From NCBI GenBank assembly GCA_947311845.1, contig CAMZMU010000041.1:113791004-113855003 (forward strand): 64,000 nucleotides of DNA. The letters are read 5' to 3'. The notes beneath the pieces are model-generated. The model had not been told where the DNA came from and did no database searches. It saw only the letters and a list, made by a program, of their open reading frames with translations. The stretch comes from Poa pratensis. Its lineage: Eukaryota; Streptophyta; Magnoliopsida; Poales; Poaceae. The stretch's first letter is position 1, and each line of letters begins with the position of its first letter. Position numbers and translations under genes: made by a program. Positions 58,363 to 64,000 of this stretch are shown in pieces.

Positions 58363-58414
58363 CTGCCCTCCCCTCTCCTTTCCGCATCTCTTCTCCAGTC
58401 CCCCTGATTCTACG

Positions 58415-59767
58415 ATGGAGAACATCCTCCACTCAACCCCAGCACACGTGTCGCTCAAGGATAGCTTCATCTTCGCACCTGACAAGCTCCCGCCAGCTAC
58501 CACGGCAGTCGTCTCCCTGCCCATCGTCGATATGTCACGCAGTCGTGAGGAGGTCTGCCGTGCAATCCTGGAGGCCGGCAAGGAGCTCGGTTTCTTCCAG
58601 GCTAGTACACACAAGCCAATCAACTATCGTATAACTTAGTTGCATGTGTTTTATTCTGTCTCGGTTTTCTAGAATCACAATCCAAAAGTAATAACCATGC
58701 GCTTACTTGGTACGTCAAGCAGGTGGTCAACCACGGTGTCTCCAAACAGCTGATGCTGGACATGGAGCACATGTGCGAGCAGTACTTCTGTTTGCCGTCC
58801 GAGGACAAGGCAGCGTTTTACTCGGAGGACAGACACAAGTCCAACCGGCTCTTCTCGGGCGCCACCTACGACACCGGGGGCGAGAAGTACTGGCGGGACT
58901 GCCTCCGCCTCTCCTGCCCCTTCCCCATTGACGACAGCCTCAACGAGTGGCCCGATCACCCCAAAGGGCTCCGGTAAAATAAGAATAACAAATGTGGCGC
59001 ATAAATACATACACAATTTTATGACTCCTCATCTGCAACTATATATTCAACATGCATGAATTGTTGATGTTAATAATTTCTTTGATATGCTATATATCGC
59101 ACCACAGTGACACTATCGAGGAGTTCACCATCCAGACAAGAGGCATGGGAATGGAACTACTGAGCTTGTTGTGCGAGGGCATGGGGCTCCGGCCTAACTA
59201 CTTCCAAGGGGACATGAGCGACGGCAACGTGATCCTCAACATCAACTACTACCCGCCATGCCCGAACCCAGACAAGGCGCTTGGAGCGCCACCGCACTGT
59301 GACCGAAACGTCATCACACTCCTACTTCCTGGTGCTGTCAATGGTCTCGAGGTTTCCTACAAGGGAGACTGGATCAAAGTTGATCCTGCTCCCAGTGCCT
59401 TCATCGTTAACTTTGGCCAGCAACTTGAGGTAATTGGTCACTTTAGCCTCTTTAAAAGTGTTCTATAGATCATCGCCATGTTAATTGGATGTTCATGTGA
59501 ATGCAGGTTGTGACAAATGGGTTTTTGAAGAGCATAGAGCACCGGGTCATGACAAACTCAGTGCTTGCACGAACATCAGTGGCTGCCTTCATCATGCCGA
59601 CTCCAGACTGTCTGATTGGTCCAGCTGATGAGTTTATTAGTGAGGAAAACCCATCTTGCTACCGCACCACCACCTTCCGTGACTTCATGCGCATTTACAA
59701 TGTTGTCAAGCTGGGGTCGTCGCTCAATCTCACAACCAATCTCAAGAACGTTCAGAAAGATATATGA
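58415..59767 (+). CDS. IDS3-like: 2-oxoglutarate/Fe(II) dioxygenase, IDS3-like, copy B
   Basis: 339-aa duplicate of copy A. Exons: 58415-58600, 58723-58973, 59108-59429 and 59507-59767. Iron ligands H209, D211 and H265 and the 2-oxoglutarate pair R275/S277 are all present. Residue 102 is Ser (Pro in copy A); the only other coding difference found is a silent GTCATCG to GTCGTCG change. Intron 1 again has the GC donor CAG/GCTAGT; intron 3 differs by one base. The expected role is hydroxylation of 2'-deoxymugineic acid or a related phytosiderophore, with Fe(II), 2-oxoglutarate and O2. Its promoter keeps the distal 195 bp that copy A has lost, but its leader carries a MITE, so the two copies may be expressed differently. 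Confidence 0.88.
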
Positions 59768-59897
59768 AATAAAATCACGAAGATTTGACGATCTTATCTC
59801 CGTCCCAGGTTGTCAAGTCTCCACACAAGTAATATAAATATCAGTTACACCCAGCCGCTACTGTGTAACATGTATCTGTAATTTGATGATTTGAAGC

Positions 59898-59903
59898 AAT
59901 AAG
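59898..59903 (+). terminator. Possible polyadenylation signal, copy B
   Basis: AATAAG at the position matching 12159 of copy A. Confidence 0.35.
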
Positions 59904-59967
59904 AATTATAAATAACTGATGAATGTAAGACACTGAGATCGTCTTCCATCTCATCTCTTCAATTTTA

Positions 59968-60980
59968 CTAGCTGGGTGGCCCGCGCAAGTGCGCGGCTAG
60001 CAAAAACATATTTTGAATTTTCATATCTAAAGTAACTTTTATTTCTAATTGATATCATTTTGTGAGCAATGTAAGCGAAATAAGAAGCCAAAATTCGTAT
60101 AGGAATTACGCTATTCAATTTGAAAGCTTTCCGGCCTATACTTCCACGTTTTAGGTGATAAATCTTTTGCACTTGTAGACATGCAAATCCCGAGTAACTT
60201 CATGTTTTAGGATTCCAAGCTATATTATGTATAGCAGTTCATTTTTGCATGATGTAGCGGTTGGGATCTCCCCATTTCTAGAAAAGATGATAAATCTTTT
60301 CAAAAGGGAGCTGTTGGTGGCAGTTTGTTCTTATTTCACGTAGGTTCAAGGTTACCCACAGATCATAACTTTTGGCTTGGATAGAATCGCTCTTTGTAAT
60401 TTTGTTGTACGACTCTTTTCCTTGTACATAATATGAAAATATTTTGTTTCTTTTATTAATTCGAAAATTAACCATGGGGTCCTCCCCTACTTTGTCCTGG
60501 TCAAAATAAATCATAGGTTTGGAAAAGTTTCCCAAAAGTTAAATTTTCTGACAGTAATTTATGAATAGCTTTGGTGCCCCTATTTGAACTACTTCAGCAT
60601 GCCAAATTTGTGCATCTCCGGACATCATTAGTGGAATGATTAAAGATTAACAAAACATGAGAATGCACACCATGAAGCGTTTTTTTCCCTCAGGAACATA
60701 ATTCAGTAGAAAACGGATGAAATAAATAATTAGTATTTGCTTGCATAAGGGATCGACACATATTCATCCATGCATGAAAAAAAAAAGAGAAAACCATAGT
60801 GTAAACGTTTGCATATTCTAGGTTATGCTGATACCTGATAAACCGTAGCACTCACAATAAAGATCAAAACCAATTGAAATATCGACTATAGTGAGACCAG
60901 TTTATCACTCTGTTTCACCTAGGCGTCACTCATCCATCTGATCTAAGTTTTCAGCTTCAACTGGATCACAACATCTTGCT
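59968..60980 (-). mobile_element. Helitron 3' end, minus strand; 5' end not found
   Basis: CTAGCTGGGTGGCCCGCGC at 59968 follows host A. On the minus strand this is a hairpin (GCCGCGCACTTGCGCGGGC), then CACCCAGCTAG. Insertion falls at A/T in TTTTATTTGC as read in copy A (about 12221), so it marks where homology between the copies stops. The following kilobase is AT-rich with no recognised gene. The right boundary given here is approximate. Confidence 0.6.
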
Positions 60981-62225
60981 CAAGATGTCCACGTGGTCCT
61001 CAAGGATTGTGAAAGAGTTCACTGATTTGGGGGGTGTCTTCTCCGCCCACCCTCAAAGCTGACCATTCCCGCACTTTCATGCATTATCCTGCGTTCTTGG
61101 AGTACGTGGCGACGCTGGTTAGGGGTGTCCGGGAGCGTACAAGCAGGGCCCCTTTCCCGGAAGGAGAGCAGGCGATCCGGTAGGCCGTCACCCGCATAGT
61201 CGTGGCCCTCCACCAGCAGCACCCGCAGCTTTCGCTGCTGTCCGAGTTGGAGAGGCTGGCACCCAGGATGCCGACTCCTCCAAACGCTGCTGGCCAAGTG
61301 GACGAGATCCTGGGGAGTCTTTCCCGTGAAGACAACCCGTAAACCTGTAAGATCCTGCAAGGACAGGACAATACCAAAGGCCGTGAACCATGCTTTTGCA
61401 ATTGTACCGCCGAAAGGCTTATGAACTTTGTACTTTGGAATGTAAATAACCTTTTCCCGATTTACATGAGTTTTATTGCACTCGTGGGGGCTAAACGCAC
61501 TCCGGAAGGGTCCAAGGGCGCGAGCGCTAACCAGCCGTGAGCAATCAGACTGTTCTGAATTGCTGACACAGGGCGCAACCCCCCAGGGACCCACCGGTCT
61601 TGACCGTACGGACCTCAGCCCATGACTCCACTGCCCGAGGGAAACTGACAGTATTGTCGCGGAGGCGCTACCCCAAGATTACGCCCGCTTTCGCTTTAGC
61701 CAAAGTGTATAAAACCGATGCAAACGGGAAAAAGTCCGCGCGAGCGCGTCTATACTTAGCTCGCATTTGACCTCCTTTCGTTATATTCCGGCAATTACTT
61801 CGTCGTGCTGCCGCCGTGGCGGGTCTTCTATGTCATTTTTCATACATAATTCTGCCCTGCCCCACAATTCTTGGCGGGAACAGGGCTTCCGTGCCGAAAT
61901 ATACCCAAGGGCCCAGTACACCCTTGCGGGGACTGGTCCTTGCATGCCGCTCGAAGGCACAACTGGCTGGCTGACGCCGGTCCGGAGACCCCGGAGACCA
62001 CCTTCTTGGTGATCCGGCAACTGGCTGGCATGATAGAAATGCCGGTCCGGAGACCCTCTTACTGCAAAACCCGGAGCTCACCTTCTTGATGATCCGGCAA
62101 CTGGCTGGCATGATAGAAATGCCGGTCCGTAGACCCGGATGCTCTTTACTTCTGAGGACTGGAAGCTAACTACTTCGCGATCCAGTACTTCGGGGGAGGT
62201 CCACTCGGTCCCGGGTGTATTGTCA
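60981..62225 (-). mobile_element. Probable internal region of gypsy-type element, noncoding
   Basis: GC-richer sequence, including the CTCGTGGGGGCTAAACGC-type block common in Triticeae gypsy interiors (from memory). No protease, RT or integrase motif is seen. The left boundary is uncertain. It could be a nonautonomous (LARD-like) interior or unrelated sequence. Confidence 0.35.
61979..62131. repeat. Local direct repeat (65 and 80 bp units)
   Basis: Units start GGTCCGGAGACC at 61979 and 62044 and GGTCCGTAGACC at 62124. They share TGATCCGGCAACTGGCTGGC and ATGATAGAAATGCC. Confidence 0.85.
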
Positions 62226-63156
62226 CTAGATGACCCGGGAGTTCCCATTCTCCTTCGTCAGAATTGCCGCAGACGAAAGTTTGTCCCAACTAGCAGCAGT
62301 TAATCTTTGACAATCTTGTGTCCGTTGGGTTGGGCTTGGCTCTTCACGCTGTTCAGTCTGAGTAGAGGCATTAGAGAAGGTCCGGAAAGACTTTCCCTTT
62401 TGTGGAGCGCTGGGATTGGCCTTGGTTTTCTTTGCTTTCTTGGTTAAGGGGCAATCTATGCAGATATGTCCTGGCTCGCTGCAGGCATAGCACTCCCCGT
62501 TCTTCTGCTTTAACTGAATATCGTTGAACTGGCGGCACTCTTCCAGACTGTGTCTATCAGATCTGTGGTACATGCACCACACTCCAGGCTGGCCATCTTT
62601 GCGCAGAGGAATCTTGAGCTCTTGGGGCACGTAAATGAGGGATCTTCTAGGTGAGGATCATCCTCCATGCTCTGATCTGGGCCTTCGCCTTTCAGAGGCT
62701 GCGCTGCAGGTGTCACGTCGGAGCAAGTTCCTCCCTTTCCTCGTGCGTCCACGAGGGGGAAGGTACATCGATGCTCATGGCGTTTTCCTGAGGCCTTTTC
62801 TCACTGATTAAAGGACTGACATACGCCGCTGGTCGTACAAACTGTACTCCAAAGTCCCGACCCTTGGTGGCGGAGGTCGACGAGGGCTCCCCTAGGACGA
62901 AACCGAGTCCTGGATACCGCAGAAACTCCATGGCTGCCTTAGCCTTTCTCTTCTTTGTCATCTTGGCCGTCAGATTCGGCGCCTCGCCTGTGAGAGCCGA
63001 AACTAATGCTGCTCCGAAGGCGCCGGGGGTCTTGAAGCAGATCTTGTCACGGACGAGAAGCTCGAGGCAGAATTGACGATGAACTTGACGCTGAACTTGA
63101 GGTCGATGAAGAAGAAAACAAATCCAGCGCTTGTACCCCCTACCTGGCGCGCCAGA
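62226..63156 (-). pseudogene. Gypsy-type gag relic
   Basis: Minus-strand pieces in several frames follow the primer-binding region. The best is 62226-62630, with WCMYHRSDRHSLEECRQF and a CCHC knuckle (CYACSEPGHICIDC), as in plant Ty3-gypsy gag. Upstream pieces (62510-62752 and 62713-63140) must be joined across frame changes. No pol follows within 1.2 kb. Confidence 0.6.
63139..63156 (-). other. Primer-binding region of gypsy element
   Basis: On the minus strand, after the LTR end ...ATGACA, comes TCTGGCGCGCCAGGTAGG, the usual primer-binding form (TGGCG...) of plant gypsy elements. Confidence 0.6.
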
Positions 63157-64000
63157 TGTCATGTCTCGGGTGACGGACACCGGGAGTAGATGATACCCCC
63201 TTTTTAGGATCGGCATGGGGCGTGAAGGAGGCTGGAAGAAGTCTTACCCGGGAGCAAGGACCCCAAGTTTTTCATCGAGAGGGAGAGATCAAACAACACA
63301 GCAGGACACACAGAGTTACCCAGGTTCAGGCCGCCCGGAGGCTAAAAGCCCTACTCCTGCATGTCCGGATTGAGAGGTTCATCATGGTGGGGTGTACAAG
63401 GGTTCTGGGGTGAACCCGGCAGAGATTCAACCTGAGGTAGACGAAGAGCAGATCCTGCCCTGGGGAGATCACCTCTCTCTACCTTCCGAACCCTAGTCTA
63501 GTCTTGCCTGAGCTCTAGCTTGCTTCTATCTCGTTTTCGTCCTTCTTCTCTTCGGTTCCATGGTCCTCCATTTATAGGATAAGGGGATCCGACATGGGCA
63601 CGTGAGAGGTGTGAGGGGTCTTGGCGGGAAAAACCCCTCGGCGGTCCTTGGAGGAGACGTGGCACTCTCTCCTCCAACCGTTCTGAGGAGGGCGGAGCGG
63701 TCGTCCGCCCTTGGAAAAGGTGGGACAGACAAAGAATGTCCGCCCTACCAACTACGCTCATGGCAACGTCACCAGGGCACGGCCTTCATTTTGGCGCCCA
63801 AGTCTTCCACCAGCTTCCGGCGAGCTGGCGATCTTATCCTCTCGATGGTACGGATGGATACCTGGGGGTGCGCCTGGCCTCCTGCCGGGAGCACGGACCC
63901 GTGGGTGTCTTGCCTGGTTCTCCGGGCAAGGGGGTGACCCGGAAGGTCACCTGGTCCTTAGCCGTAGAGACTTGATGTCGAACTTGTCGGTGTCCTTGAG
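63157..64000 (-). repeat. 5' LTR of minus-strand gypsy element, runs off window
   Basis: LTR end ...GACATGACA at 63157 on the minus strand. It contains a TATAAAT box (complement at 63570-63576) followed by a transcribed-leader-like R/U5 region. The other end lies beyond 64000, so its length is unknown. Confidence 0.62.

Larger units (their letters stand above)
57876..58414 (+). promoter_or_regulatory. Proximal promoter and leader of dioxygenase copy B
   Basis: Matches 10314-10676 with three substitutions seen, plus one 168-bp MITE insertion at 58195. It holds an IDE1-like motif at 58089 and several CATGC cores. Confidence 0.6.

Overview
This window is nuclear DNA of a grass, most likely a cool-season cereal relative (Pooideae, plausibly Triticeae). 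The evidence is the CACTA, Mutator, Helitron, copia and gypsy families present, the CACTA subterminal motif TTTGCCGTG, and a pair of genes of the barley IDS2/IDS3 type, which belong to grass-specific mugineic-acid (phytosiderophore) metabolism. I see no bacterial-style operons, tRNA, rRNA or CRISPR. Nearly everything except the two dioxygenase genes is transposon or transposon-carried gene debris.

Layout. 1-10310: right part of a large CACTA element on the + strand, with a broken tnp2-type transposase, a broken second gene, a long hairpin, and a complete 1.8 kb nonautonomous CACTA nested inside it. 10311-12230: IDS3-like dioxygenase copy A. 12361-12621: Stowaway-like MITE. 14123-26758: three Helitrons (two of one family in opposite orientation) in older repetitive sequence, with a 14-3-3 pseudogene fragment. 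27349-35901: head-to-tail array of four minus-strand Helitrons of one family, carrying fragments of a TCP transcription factor and an NPF transporter. 36111-40069: complete Mutator-like element with 9-bp target duplication and a transposase interrupted by one in-frame stop. 41926-47117: complete Ty1-copia element with 5-bp target duplication and a frameshifted polyprotein. 47740-57680: CACTA fragments, a triplicated repeat and an 85-bp minisatellite, with a complete 6.3 kb CACTA (51013-57311) inserted, whose minus-strand gene joins a transposase to a Ulp1-type SUMO-protease domain. 57681-59967: dioxygenase copy B with a hAT-like MITE in its leader. 59968-64000: Helitron end, then the 5' part of a minus-strand gypsy element whose LTR runs off the window.

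The two host genes lie exactly 47,738 bp apart (start codon to start codon) and are almost identical: one amino-acid change, with six substitutions and one 1-bp indel found by eye over about 1.9 kb. Both keep the Fe(II) and 2-oxoglutarate ligands and an IDE1-like promoter motif, and both need an unusual GC splice donor for intron 1. The CACTA terminus next to copy A and another CACTA terminus upstream of copy B sit at the same target site, which copy B shows in its empty form. This suggests a transposon-linked duplication of an iron-deficiency gene. All identities come from reading the sequence; no database search was possible.
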